From: Ustilaginoidea virens
Lineage: Eukaryota; Ascomycota; Sordariomycetes; Hypocreales; Clavicipitaceae
Length of the DNA stretch: 64,000 nucleotides
Direction of reading: 5' to 3'
NCBI RefSeq assembly: GCF_000687475.1
Contig: NC_057322.1
Span: 1,054,001-1,118,000 of the forward strand
Within the stretch, counting starts at the first letter, position 1. Every line of letters begins with the position of its first letter. Made by a program: the position numbers and the translations under genes. Of this stretch, positions 22,087 through 32,491 are shown piece after piece. The notes beneath the pieces were generated by a model. That model was not told the DNA's origin and did not search any database. It worked only from the letters and a program-made list of their open reading frames with translations.

Positions 22087-23298
22087 ATGGGCTGGGTAGC
22101 TAATGCGATTCCAGAGGTTGAAGCCCAGTCACAGTGGGCATCCATTCTCGCCGTTTGCGTCGTCTTGTCCGCGCTTTCAATAGCCACAGTCAGCTGCCGC
22201 CTTTGGGTTCGCGGCAACTCTCGCGGTTTCGCTGGGGACGACTACATGTCCGCCTCGTCAATGGTGTTTGCCCTCGTCTATTCAGTTCTTTGCGTCGTAC
22301 AGACCAGATATGGTTTGGGGTTGCCGGTCAAGCTTCGGCCCCAGGCAGACGCCGCCCCTTATGCCCGAGTCAATTTCGCCGGTCGTCCCATCTATCAGGT
22401 CGGCATATCTTTCTTCAAGATTGCCCTGTTGATAAGTTACCTGCGTCTTCTCCAGGGCACCGATCACAGAACCTACCGCTTGGTTGTTCGCGCCACCATT
22501 GCCATCGTTTTCCTGGCACACGTGGGTTGCGCCATCTCACTGATATTTGCCTGCTCTCCCGTCCAAAAGTCGTGGAAGCCTTGGGTTCCAGGAACATGCC
22601 TGCAACCTGGTCCTTCATTCACTGGATATGCTGTCGTCACCATCATTTCTGATATTGTCGTGGCCATCTTGCCTGTTCCCGTCCTCCTGCGGCTCAACAT
22701 ACGACTCGAGAAGAAGATTGGTCTGGTTTTTCTTTTCATGCTTGGGCTCTTTACCACGCTATGTTCCATCTTCCGATATATTCAAATCGATAGAATCCAA
22801 AATGGTGATGGGAACTCCACCATGCTTGTCCTCTGGGGCACTATTGAGTTCAATGTCGGCGTAAGTGCCAATCCTGGGACCAACCCCCCCCCCCCTCCTT
22901 TTTTTTTTCCCTTCTTCCTTCGTGATTTGCATATCGGGCATTTTCCTTCTTTCTTATTCTCTTTGTCTTACCATTCGAGTCAGAATATGGTATCCTCGCT
23001 GCCCTTTCTAGCACCTGTGTGTATGAAGAAAGCCAGGGACTACCGATACAAGTTCTCTGGAGGTTATGGCTCTAATAGCGACCAAGCCCGCGGGCGTCTT
23101 GGCTTGGTAAACGAGCATTACAAGCTTAGCGACATCGGTAACGGCAAGAGCGTCTTTTCTACCCACAAATCCATAAGCCAAGAAAATATGCTCGAAAGTG
23201 GCGCCATTATTAAATCAGTGACATATCGCGTGCAAATTCTTGATGAAGGCGAGTTGCGACAACAACGCGATACCAAGTCGACGGAATGTCCTGTTTGA
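22087..23298 (+). CDS. fungal rhodopsin-domain (Pth11-like) integral membrane protein
   Basis: Seven-span membrane protein of the fungal rhodopsin-domain family, often grouped with Pth11-like receptors; ligand and partner are unknown. Exons 22087-22860 and 22984-23298 give 362 aa. Family features are RLWVRGNSRGFAGDDY after span 1, YQVGISFFKIALLISYLRL (span 3), CSPVQKSWKPWVPGTCL in the extracellular loop, SDIVVAILPVPVLLRLNIRLEKKIGL and GLFTTLCSIFRY, then WGTIEFNVGNMVSSLPFLAP across the splice. The C-terminal 80 residues are a hydrophilic cytoplasmic tail. The frame runs open upstream to 22069 only through TTG, so the ATG at 22087 is used. The 123-nt intron is in frame and lacks a stop, so retention would insert 41 residues between the last span and the preceding loop. 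No CFEM domain is present. Confidence 0.88.
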   Translation: MGWVANAIPEVEAQSQWASILAVCVVLSALSIATVSCRLWVRGNSRGFAGDDYMSASSMVFALVYSVLCVVQTRYGLGLPVKLRPQADAAPYARVNFAGRPIYQVGISFFKIALLISYLRLLQGTDHRTYRLVVRATIAIVFLAHVGCAISLIFACSPVQKSWKPWVPGTCLQPGPSFTGYAVVTIISDIVVAILPVPVLLRLNIRLEKKIGLVFLFMLGLFTTLCSIFRYIQIDRIQNGDGNSTMLVLWGTIEFNVGVSANPGTNPPPPPFFFPFFLRDLHIGHFPSFLFSLSYHSSQNMVSSLPFLAPVCMKKARDYRYKFSGGYGSNSDQARGRLGLVNEHYKLSDIGNGKSVFSTHKSISQENMLESGAIIKSVTYRVQILDEGELRQQRDTKSTECPV

Positions 23299-24220
23299 CT
23301 GGGAAATTCTCTTGGTTTAACTAGTTTGCGGGTATTTATTCCGAAAACTTGTCCAAAATAGGCGGAAAATGTTATTCATTGTTCTTTTTTTCTGTATCAT
23401 GTCTTTAGCCTTTCAAGCGTTGTTGTTCATTTGAATTATAGTTTCCGGCAATAGTTTAGAGCCGTGTCGGAACTTGTTAATTGCTGTAATTGTTTCGAGT
23501 CTCGTCGACAGTCAAGAATGCATGAGAATGGAGCGTTTTCACGAAGACAGCGTTAGCAGCGCATTGCAAGAAATACTGCGGGATAATAGATACGTAATTC
23601 AACATCCCCGGCAAGACGAATGTAGGGGCGCAAGCGAAAAATAAAAAGCGAGGAGATGGCGGATAGTTATGTTGGACCACGCAGCTCCCTTGGAACAATA
23701 TCCTATCCTTATGGAATGACGCCGGGCAATGGCAGGTTTCTTAACCTATGCCGCTTTCCCGCAAGACCTTTACACGGTATGGAGGAAACCGAACATTTTG
23801 GCCCTCGTTTCAACTCGAAAAGACACCATGGTCCCATGTTCGACTTGCTGACTTGCTCCGTCATCTTAATAAAGCTTCCTCTTTGGAAACGAAAGAACGA
23901 AAAGAGCTACACAGGCACCCACGCGACTATCGGCCTAGATATTCCTCAATGCTATCGCTAAGCTCCTTTATACAGACGGCGTCAGGATAGCTGGCATGGA
24001 TCACAGCAGAGACCAGTAGATTGCTCTTTCTTCTTCTCTCCGTTCTCTTTTTGCGTCTCCTAAAACAAACACCGAAATCAGAGAATTGTGAAAGACGACC
24101 GAATATGCTTTTCCCATGCCGTGAACGTATAAAAACTCCGTGCCTGCGCCAATCTCTGGGTATCATGCGTCTATACACCTCGTACAGGGGCCTCAAGCGA
24201 CCTCCATCCCCGTCTGGCAT
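23299..24220. other. convergent intergenic region
   Basis: Between the rhodopsin-domain and rpp1 3' ends. Only short frames are present and no repeat is obvious. Confidence 0.45.
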
Positions 24221-25129
24221 TTATCCACCCACTCCTGAGCGAGCAGCCAGCTTCATCTTCTTGGTCTGCCGTCTACTCAGCGGCTGGCTTTCTCCCAGGG
24301 CGTGCTTGCGCTTCTGGTCATCCCCCCCTCTGCCCCCCGCGCCCAGCCCGTCCGCCGCCGATGGGGACGACCCTTCAGCAACATCATCCTTGCGCTCCTC
24401 CTCCGTCGCTACCTGGACCACGTTGATGACGCCACGAAATCCAGTCCTCTTAATGCCCTCGTTGACGACAACGCTCCTGGGGATAGAGCGCAAGCCATCC
24501 ATGCCCTTTTCGCTGGCCAATCCCCACACGCTTAGGAGGTTTACCACGTCTGCCGGCCCGCGTAGAGCAATGGCCCCCTTGGCCTCGCTGCTTATCACAA
24601 TGCCTCGCCCGCGCGTGGCCCGGATGAGCCCCGTAGCGTTGGATATAAAGTTTGCGCGGCCGCGGCTGTCGGCCGTGAGGAGCTGTGCGTAGCATATCTC
24701 GAAGCGGACGCCGCGGCTGACGGCCGCCATGCAGGGCTTCGGGCGGAAGTGGAAGGGGAAATGCGACGCGAGGTCTAGCGAGATGATAGGGATGTCGAGC
24801 GTTAGGCAGGCGTTCTGGAAGGCTTTTTCGGTGAGGGGCCTTATGGCGAGGATGTCGTAGACCTTGGCCAGGGATGGCAGGCGGTAGTTTGACGCTGCGG
24901 GGTCGCTAAGCGGGAGGGTGGCCCTGAGGAGGACTGAAGGCAGCTGGCGCGACGGCGAGGACGGGGGTATCGGAGGGAAGGGAGATGTTGGGTTGGCGGG
25001 CAAGGGCAGCTCGAGGGTCTGGTTGAGGGCCACGGTGGAATAGCCGAGGGAGGACGCGAGGGACAGCGTCTGGAGGAGGCGTTCGGTCGTTGTGGCAGGA
25101 GACCATGCAATGTTGAGATCGTAAATCAT
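24221..25129 (-). CDS. rpp1: ribonuclease P/MRP protein subunit Rpp1 (p30)
   Basis: Protein subunit shared by RNase P (tRNA 5' maturation) and RNase MRP (rRNA processing), nuclear or nucleolar. Single exon, 302 aa. It begins MIYDLNIAW, the usual RPP30 start, and shows the TIM-barrel-like elements GYSTVALNQTL, DILAIRPLTEKAFQNACLTLDIPIISLDL and RGVRFEICYAQLL. The segment around RGRGIVISSEAKGAIALRGPADVVNLLSVWGL is the most conserved part of the family. The tail is Gly/Ser-rich then basic (KKMKLAARSG), typical of fungal members. Frame open upstream to 25261 does not precede a family-like start. It is divergent from the zinc-ribbon gene. Confidence 0.93.
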   Translation of the reverse strand: MIYDLNIAWSPATTTERLLQTLSLASSLGYSTVALNQTLELPLPANPTSPFPPIPPSSPSRQLPSVLLRATLPLSDPAASNYRLPSLAKVYDILAIRPLTEKAFQNACLTLDIPIISLDLASHFPFHFRPKPCMAAVSRGVRFEICYAQLLTADSRGRANFISNATGLIRATRGRGIVISSEAKGAIALRGPADVVNLLSVWGLASEKGMDGLRSIPRSVVVNEGIKRTGFRGVINVVQVATEEERKDDVAEGSSPSAADGLGAGGRGGDDQKRKHALGESQPLSRRQTKKMKLAARSGVGG

Positions 25130-25549
25130 GGTCGGGGGCGGGGCCAATACGTTGCGCCAGGATATGATGGAGCTGGTGGTTGGAAAGGGAGACTTTTTCT
25201 GTTTCTTAGTTGCCCGAAATATTCTCTTCCACAGTGGGGTCTCCGGATCTACAGCATACATGTAGGCAGTATGTACGTACTATGTGCCCCGCAGGGCCCC
25301 ATATTTTAGTCTTGCCCGGCTTCAAGCCCGGGAACCACTGTGCTATTTCCGGTCGCAACCACATCGTCGGTCCACACGTCATCACGTCGACCTTTCTCTA
25401 CTCCGCCACCAGTTCCCATTCTCATTCTTCTCCAATCTCCACGAAGCAGGCCCTCCGCCGTCGCAACTCCCCCGACCCCGTGCCCCTACGATTTCCTCGA
25501 GCGCGCCCGAACCCCCCCAAGCATCCCCATCGCACACAGAGCAACAGCA
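25130..25549. other. divergent promoter region
   Basis: About 420 bases between the rpp1 and zinc-ribbon starts. The zinc-ribbon leader is C-rich (CCCCCCAAGC near 25512). No gene is seen. Confidence 0.4.
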
Positions 25550-25959
25550 ATGTTCTTCTTCTTCGTGTGCGGGGAGCACACCTTCCGCAGCCAAGTCCCC
25601 GGCTACGAAGGCATGGTGTGCCAATGCCACCACTGCGGAAACATGGCCGCCCACGTCGCCAAGAGCCGTCCCTTCTTCACATTCTGCTTCGTCGTACGTC
25701 CCTCCCACGACGTCTGCTTCCGTCCCTGCGCCACTCCACATGCTATGCTTAACCTGCTCTCTGGGACGGTTTAAGTGCAGCCCGCTGACATCATTTGTAG
25801 CCCCTCATCCCCTTCACAATATCGGGATACAAAGACGTCTCCTGCGACATCTGCAACTTCCAACAACCGCTCAAGAGCCGGCCCGACGTCGTGAGCATGG
25901 CCAACGGCCGCGGTAACCATGGCGCTCCCGCCCCTCAGCAAGGATATCAACAACAGTAG
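25550..25959 (+). CDS. small zinc-ribbon domain protein
   Basis: Conserved fungal protein of about 100 aa with no known function. Two exons (25550-25693 and 25801-25959) give exactly 100 aa. It starts MFFFFVCGEHTF and carries metal-ligand candidates CQCHHCG (about residues 25-31) and VSCDIC (about 61-65). The ribbon halves are separated by a hydrophobic FFTFCFV-PLIPFTISGYKDV stretch that spans the splice site. The tail is Gln/Gly-rich (APQQGYQQQ). This pattern fits the zinc-ribbon group of fungal proteins (PF17032 as I recall it). The intron is 25694-25800 with donor GTACGT and acceptor TAG. Confidence 0.85.
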
Positions 25960-26727
25960 CCGCATTACGGCTGAGCAAAGTGTCATCGTAGTTTTCACTT
26001 CCAATAGCGTCTTACTTGCTGCATCTATGCCTATTTCTTTTTCAGTGGCCAACCTCTTTTTGCAAGAACTGATCGGCCACCAATGTGGTGAAGAAGTGAC
26101 CGATTGGCGGCGTTTACTGGCTACTGCGGCTTGGGGCTTCTCTATCTTTTCCATTTGATTCTTTGGTGTCTTTGCGTGTATATTTTCGGCGTCTTACCGG
26201 AGGGATGAATACCCGCCTTGCTATTGGCATCAAAAGCTCCAACGTTCTATCACGAAATACGGGATCAACAAAGTTTGTGCTCTTTCCGTCCGGCGGCTGA
26301 GTGCGTTGTGCTTGCATGGCTTTGAGTATTCCGCTCCGCTCATAAACCCGGCCCTGTCTATTTTTGCTCAGGACATTATAAATCAGCGCCCATCTCATCA
26401 TAAGTCAGTTGCTCATGAAATTGCTCTGCTGATGATCCAAAGTTCTTCCTATTCAATAATCATGCAGCAACCTCATATCCGAATAAATACCTCCACGTTT
26501 GCTCATGTTTCGTCTTCCTTATCATGTTCAACTTTTAACCCCAACACCTACAACCCTGCATCGATAGCCTTTTGTAGCTTCAGGCTCTCTTCCAAAGCCC
26601 ATTTCAGTTCTTCATCTTCCTCCTCGTCAACTTTGTCTGTAGCAGCTCTGCCTCTGTCTCTGCACACTTGGCGGTGAAATTCCTCTTCTGCCAAGCTCCT
26701 TTTTTTTACATACTCCAATACGATATC
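25960..26727. other. convergent intergenic region
   Basis: Between the zinc-ribbon gene and the broken tail of the GT1 gene. A T-rich run lies at about 26700-26707. No gene is supported. Confidence 0.4.
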
Positions 26728-27437
26728 TTATTCATTTCTAAGGCTACGTTCCCGTTCTAATTCTTGTTTTGATTTTGTAATGGTCCGCTGAATGTCAGCT
26801 TCGTAACCCACAGGGGAGTGAGGCAGTGCGGTTTTGGACTCTCCAATGGCTCCTTCAAGGTCCGCATTGTGGGTGTCGGTCGTATTGCCTTGCCTTGCAG
26901 CAGGGAACTCCTCTCGCACTGATCCTGATATCTGGGGAGAATAAAAGTCCTTTGTGTGGCTTGTCAGGCTCTCTTGGACGGCCTTTTCGATGAGTAATTG
27001 GTAGTCCTCATACCTGATTCGATACTCTTCATCTTCAAATATACTGCCTTTCTCAAAAAAAAAATTGTTTGCCTCGTGTAGTGTATCCAAGGTGGCGCCT
27101 CGTGCCCGCATCGCCCTTACGCTCTCGCGAATGGCGGATTCAATCGTGGAATCCTCGTCCACATTGCCACAGGATGTCTCGCGGACAGACATTTGGATTG
27201 CCTGCTCCAATTAGCATCGTTTGGAAGGTTCTGTGTAGCTCCAGAGCCGTTACTCGACGTTTTCATGGGAGCTTCAACGGAGGCTGCTTTCCTTTGTGGA
27301 GGAAGCCTGCTCTTTTCTTCCGTGGAGAGGTGATGAGCACCGAGCCAAACCGTCATGATTCGGGGGAAGTGCGAGCTCGATGGCCCAGCTGATGGCGAAG
27401 ATGCCGTTGACTCCGCTGCCTTTCCTGCTTCTGTTTT
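26728..27437 (-). pseudogene. separated ubiquitin-interacting tail of the GT1 glycosyltransferase
   Basis: Directly beyond the TAG that ends the GT1 frame (27438-27440), the same frame stays open for about 107 codons (KTEAGKAAEST...MTVWLGAHHL). Near 27200 the conserved reading moves to another frame, which reads LEQAIQMSVRETS, ESAIRESVRAM, LIEKAVQESL and LEGAIGESK before TGA or TAA at 26728. These are four ubiquitin-interacting-motif-like repeats (acidic-x-x-Ala-x-x-x-Ser), the expected C-terminal tail of this enzyme family in related fungi (recalled). The frame change needs either one missing base near GATGCTAATTGG or an unrecognised intron, one possibility being a GTTGAA donor near 27290. 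I call it a tail cut off by lesions, not an independent gene. Confidence 0.55.
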
Positions 27438-30400
27438 CTATTCTCGTTTCCAGTCGTAGCAGTCTTGAAGGTCCCGTCTTAAGTTATTCCAGCGAATAAT
27501 TATGTCGGCCTTCTCCCCTTCGGTAGCCGCAGAGAAGTCATGTAGCCCCTGAACGATCCTGGAAGTAGTGATGTAGTTTGTTACACTCTTCGTCATCATT
27601 CTTTGCATCTCGGCGTGAATACCCTGCATCATATAGGCCGGGAAGCCCCATATACCTTCTCCCGTCAGCATGCAATTCGTACACTTCAACCTGATAATGA
27701 CTCACCGGCTGCAGGTTTTGCGACGAGACCGCCAATACCCTTTCCCACACCTTTTACGAAGCCGCCAGCGCCTCCCTTCTCAGCTCCTTTCATCGGTTGC
27801 ATGACTAAACCAGTAATACCGTCAACGAGGCCTAGTCCCAGTTCCTTGCTCGCAATTCTGATACCACTGTTGAAGTCGGTAACCTTTCCAGCAAGACGGA
27901 TGGTGTCATCGTTGTAAATCCTGGGAATATTTCTGAACCCCCTGGCCAGTCCTAGGCAGAGATTCATAGGGCTCTTCATTCCCATAGAAACGACATGCGC
28001 TACACTGCGTCCCGTTTCAATTGCAGTTTCCAGGTTGGCTAGGGTCGGAAACAGCTCCTGCCTTGACCATAGTGGTTGCTGGCCATCAGCGGAGGAAACA
28101 TATCCGGACCGGGCTTTAGATGGCGTTCCCAAGACCGTTGCATCTGTTTTCTGAACGATTGCGAAGGCAGACTCCGGCTCAATATTGGTCAATTCGACCT
28201 TGGATGTCGCATCCTTGGGCGCGCCAGTTGAACCGCGAGTCAAATCCGAACTAGTTAAACTTTCAGGCTCTTGGAGATCCGTTTTTCTACAATACCTGAG
28301 CAGTTCTTGCCCGACATCTGCGACAGCTAAGCTGATTCCACCAATGTCGCCAAGGAGTGAGGCTGCTGCCGCAAACACAGGTTCTGGAGGTTGATATTCT
28401 GTATTGTATTCAACGTGGCGACACCTGGCACGCGGCCCATCAGCAAGTTTCCAGTTATATAAGTGTAATAGAGCGCAAGACCACTTACAGCTTCACATCT
28501 TTATACTCGAGCAGGCCAGCGTTTACCAGGACGGTCATAGCAAACGGGCTTAGTTGTACGTCGGTTCGTATTATTCTCCAAGTAGCGGCCCGACTTGGCG
28601 CAACAGAACATCGCATCGAATCGAGGTCCAAGTGCTTGTGGAAACGACTTGCGCCCACCTCCGAGCCTGCTTCTTCACGAATCTTCTGCCCCAGCTCCTT
28701 CGCTCTCTCCTGTGTATCCGGCTGTAGGCAGAACTCGATCGCTTCCGCCAGTTTCTCTGCCGTCAGATTTTCGTGTCGAACAAGATTTACCCCAGCGCGG
28801 GCTCGTGCAATCACGGCACCCCAAAAGGGCTGATCACCGAAAAAAGGCACGACAACCGTAGGTTTGCCAGCTTTGAGTCCTGAAGCCGTTGTTCCCGCTC
28901 CGCCGTGATGAACAACAGCCGAGACGTGCTCGAAGAGCCAGTCGTGCGGAACATCGTCCAGCATGTACACGCCGTTCGGAGTTACTACCTCATTGCCACC
29001 CAACCCGCCCCAGCCTTTTGATACCAGCGCTTTAACACCTGCTAAATGAACGGCATCAAATATCGTACGGGTCAAAGCGTTCGGGTCGTCAACGACAATA
29101 GACCCGAAGCCAATGTAAACTGGCGGAGGGCTTGACTCCAGAAATTTGACTAAATCTGGCTCGGGCGTATACGACGATGCTAAGTTCAAAAAGTAAAATC
29201 CCGATATATCAATGTGCTCTCCCCAATCCTTTGGCTTGGGTAAAACTGCGCGTGACCTGTGAATGTTTTCAGTGTTGAATGGAGAAGAGTCACTAATGTG
29301 ATATCACGTACCAACAGTAAGTATACGGTACTTTGAGTCGGTTTATCAGTCCAGGGGCCCAGAAGAGAGACAAGGATGCCAAGCCTAAAACATTTTCTCT
29401 GAAACGATTGACAATATCACCCAGGCCTTGCCATGTGATCATTTCTACGAGCGTATAAGTGATGTAGTTAGTCATCATATCGTCTGCGTTAGAAGATTGG
29501 ATAGTTGCCAAGGGATGGGGAAAAGCTCGCGTAGGTGACCAGGGCATCCTAGGAGAATAGTAAGCGAAGATTTTCAGCTGAACTTACGCCTTTAAGAGTG
29601 AGACGGACGTAAACATCATGTGTACTGGAATTCCCAGCTTCTCGGCTACGTGGATATGTGCAAAACTGGGAGGGTTGGCGATGATGGCATCGGCCACGAA
29701 GGGTTGAGCATGCGCGTCGCCTGGCATCTCCGACGACAAATCTAAAGGCTTGTTGAGTAGATGAGGCTCTGGAGGGCCCATCCCATCGCCAGCTTCAATG
29801 CAGGAGCGCCAGCATCCGATGAGCATCTTCTGTATATCTCGACGTCTTTTGCCGATTTCTCCACTTTTGAGAGCATCCATCCCAGGCGTAAGCCCAGGAT
29901 GCTTGACCATGAAGGCCATGAGTTCGGCAGGATCCCCGCCAATGCTGAAGAATTCGAGTCCATGATCCTCAACAAAAGACCTGAAATTCGGATGGGTGGC
30001 TATGCGAATTCTGTGGCCGTACACCTCCTTGATCACCTTGCCCAAAGCTACAAATGGCTGGACGTCACCCCGCGAACCAACAATTTGGATGACGACATTT
30101 AGGCGGGGAGGCGCCAGTCGAGCTGGCTCAGCATCAAGGCCTGGAGGAGAAAACGCATGAGGCGGTGCAGCTTGAGGTTCGGACTCGGTGGAAGCCTGGC
30201 TGTTGAAAACAGGTGGGAGTAGATCAGCCAATCTCCGGTTTTTGCTGTCGAGACTGATGTTCACTCGGCCATGATCTGGAAGGAACGAGATCTATCAGCA
30301 AAGGTACCTTAGATACGAGGTATACAGCAGCCGGGCTCACTCCTGATTCTTGTGCAAGCTTTCTTGACTTTTCTCACCTGTGACTTTAGCACCAGCATCG

Positions 30401-30627
30401 AACCTTGGCTCGATAAGCACATGGCCATGCTGCTGTCCATAAGCTAGAGGTTCTACCTGCTCTTGAAGAGAATCGAGATTTGGGATCAAGAAGCCATCGG
30501 TAACGAGGGCTTCAGCGTTGTCGTCGTCATTTTGGGCATGTACGTGGTCACTTTGCTGCACAGGCTGCGGTTGCCCTTGACCTCGAGCCGCTCTTCTGTT
30601 GACGAGCGGCTGCTTCTCTTCCGCCAT
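27438..30627 (-). CDS. sterol 3-beta-glucosyltransferase-like GT1/GT28 protein
   Basis: UDP-sugar-dependent glycosyltransferase related to Atg26/Ugt51 sterol glucosyltransferases. Six exons (30627-30378, 30275-29588, 29548-29312, 29256-28489, 28424-27706, 27655-27438) give 959 aa up to TAG. The N-terminal GT28 domain shows LNVVIQIVGSRGDVQPFVALG and HRIRIATHPNF. The C-terminal domain has PVYIGFGSIVV, VHHGGAGTTASGLKAGKPTVVVPFFGDQPFWG and RARAG, the UDP-sugar site. A further region (GLVDGITGLVMQPMKGAEKGGAGGFVKGVGKGIGGL) resembles the Vps13/Atg2-like DUF found in these proteins. There are no PH or GRAM domains, unlike Atg26, so autophagy should not be inferred. Intron 2 (29549-29587) is only 39 nt. 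The frame stops at WKRE-TAG, just before a conserved tail that is still present downstream. Confidence 0.88.
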
Positions 30628-31802
30628 TTCCACTATAGCATGGGTTTGCCTTGTCTACCAGACGCTTTCGTCAAGTCCTGGCTTCTGCAAAAGAACCCCT
30701 TAGCCTCAAGGTGATAAAGGCGCAGCTGCAACGTTCACATTGGGAATTCGAGTGCAATGCTACGGAGTACATAACGCGATATATCGTTTGAATAAGGGGA
30801 TTTAGTGTTATTACGGAGTAGACTCTTTATCATTCATACGTCCTGACCAAATATGGTACGGTGCACACGAAGTAAGCCGAGTATGCTAACTTTGCCCGCC
30901 TGGCGTACGTAATTGGACCACGGCCTGAGGGAGCAATTGCATTAGGTACGTGGACGGCACACAACGTTGAAAGCTTACGTCATATCGTGCTGAAGTGTGC
31001 CCAGCCACCATCAAGCAGTTCAACATCTTCAGCAAGTTGGCTTCAGGCTGTATTTTATAAGCGACTTTGTGGATACTTTTTCTATGGAGCAATTCAAGTT
31101 TGAGGCCCTTCGAGGCGACACGAGGATTGGGAATTATATGTAGAAGATGCATCGGTAAACTGCAACAACCTTCGTAATTCCTCGCAAATCCCCACTCTCC
31201 CCCCCACCGCTTTTTCGGCGAAAATAAGGCTCAGCTGCGAGACTGCTGTGGGGTTTCCGGCTCCTAGTAGCATCTTCAGAGCCAGTCCGCAGTTTTATTC
31301 TTTCAGAAACGCCCCCTAATCACACGTTGCGCTGGTTTCTTCGCTAGGTACTTGAAGCTAACTAGACACCGCCGTCGACAACTGAGAGCAAATATCACGG
31401 CCGGCTTGAAACATAGGCCCTTGCGGCAGGATTTGCATTCTGGAGATAGTCCCGTGTGAACGGCGAAAACATGTTGAGATATAATAGAATGGATTACTTT
31501 GCATAAAAGGAACACGGCGTCAAATTAACCATTCCCTTATAACGGAAAAGTCGAGCTTGCCATACGAAAATATGATTCGCTCGTCAAAAGGTAAAGGTAC
31601 AAAGCCTTTAATATATAATACAAGGATGCTAGGATTTAGATGCCCTTGCCGAGCGAGCTGAAGCCGCCTCACAAACCTGCTTAACTCAATGGCCACCACA
31701 TTTCCGTAACTTTTATTATAAGAACACAACATCTTGTCATTGAAAACCACAGACCACCCGCACGGAATGCATTCGTAGATGCGTCCTCGTCCTGTATTCT
31801 CC
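30628..31802. other. intergenic region
   Basis: Upstream of the GT1 gene and downstream of Sec61 beta, both on the minus strand. No supported gene; the frames present lack family features. An AGGTACCT palindrome lies inside the neighbouring GT1 intron (30302-30309). Confidence 0.45.
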
Positions 31803-32491
31803 TTAGCTAGAGAACCGTCGGGTAATTTTGGCAATTACTGGAGGTTTATATCAGCATACGAGGGAAAAGATACGAAATTGGAGGAGACCCAGCTGGACTG
31901 AACACATACCATGTAGTGCAACAACACTGAAAATGAACACGAGAGACAAGACGAGGACAATAACTGGATCGACTTTCAAGCCTGGAGATTCATCGGTATA
32001 CAGTCCTGGATATGGCACGTTAGTACCAATTGCAAAAGCAACCATTGCAAATCCACGCCCGGAGTGCCATTGGCATCAGGAGAAGAGCTAACTCCTCGAC
32101 ATGACATACTCAGCATGGTGCTGCTGGAGCCGCCAGCACCAGCGGACCGTGTGCTTGCAGGTCGAGCATTGGCAATCTTTTCCTTCTGGTCGGCAGCAGC
32201 GCGACGTCTGATGGCAGTTCGGGGACCACCGGGAGGAGTAGGAGATGATGGTCGGTTGATGCTGGCGCCAGTACTGGCACCAGAGGCGCTAACTGGTGAA
32301 GCGGCACGAGGGGAAGACTACGAAGCCGGTCAGTTTTCGGATTTCTTTATCGAGTTATTTGAGGCCGTCTTGGCGAAGCGCGCCCGCTGTTCCTCAATGG
32401 TGTTGTCATCATGTGCGACAACGCAGACCACGGCGTCCATAACAGTTGCATTAACATGTGGGGGCGAGCTTCGCAGCGGAATCCATACCAT
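31803..32491 (-). CDS. sbh1: Sec61 translocon beta subunit
   Basis: Tail-anchored beta subunit of the Sec61 ER protein-conducting channel. Four exons, 32491-32489 (ATG only), 32317-32110, 32005-31910 and 31837-31803, give 113 aa. The cytosolic part is Ser/Pro/Ala-rich (SSPRAASPVSASG, SSPTPPGGPRTAIRRRAAADQKEK, the hallmark basic block, then ARPASTRSAGAGGSSSTM). The family core LYTDESPGLKVDP is followed by a single span (VIVLVLSLVFIFSVVALH) and VIAKITRRFSS. The first exon is inferred: TCTTCC follows a TAG acceptor with a CTGAC branch site, needs an upstream ATG in phase 0, and ATG|GTATGG at 32491 fits. A different upstream ATG cannot be excluded; the remaining exons are firm. Confidence 0.9.

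Noticed and set aside
31520..31834. 104-codon minus frame below Sec61 beta
   Set aside because: Overlaps the last Sec61 beta exon in another frame and has no recognisable features.
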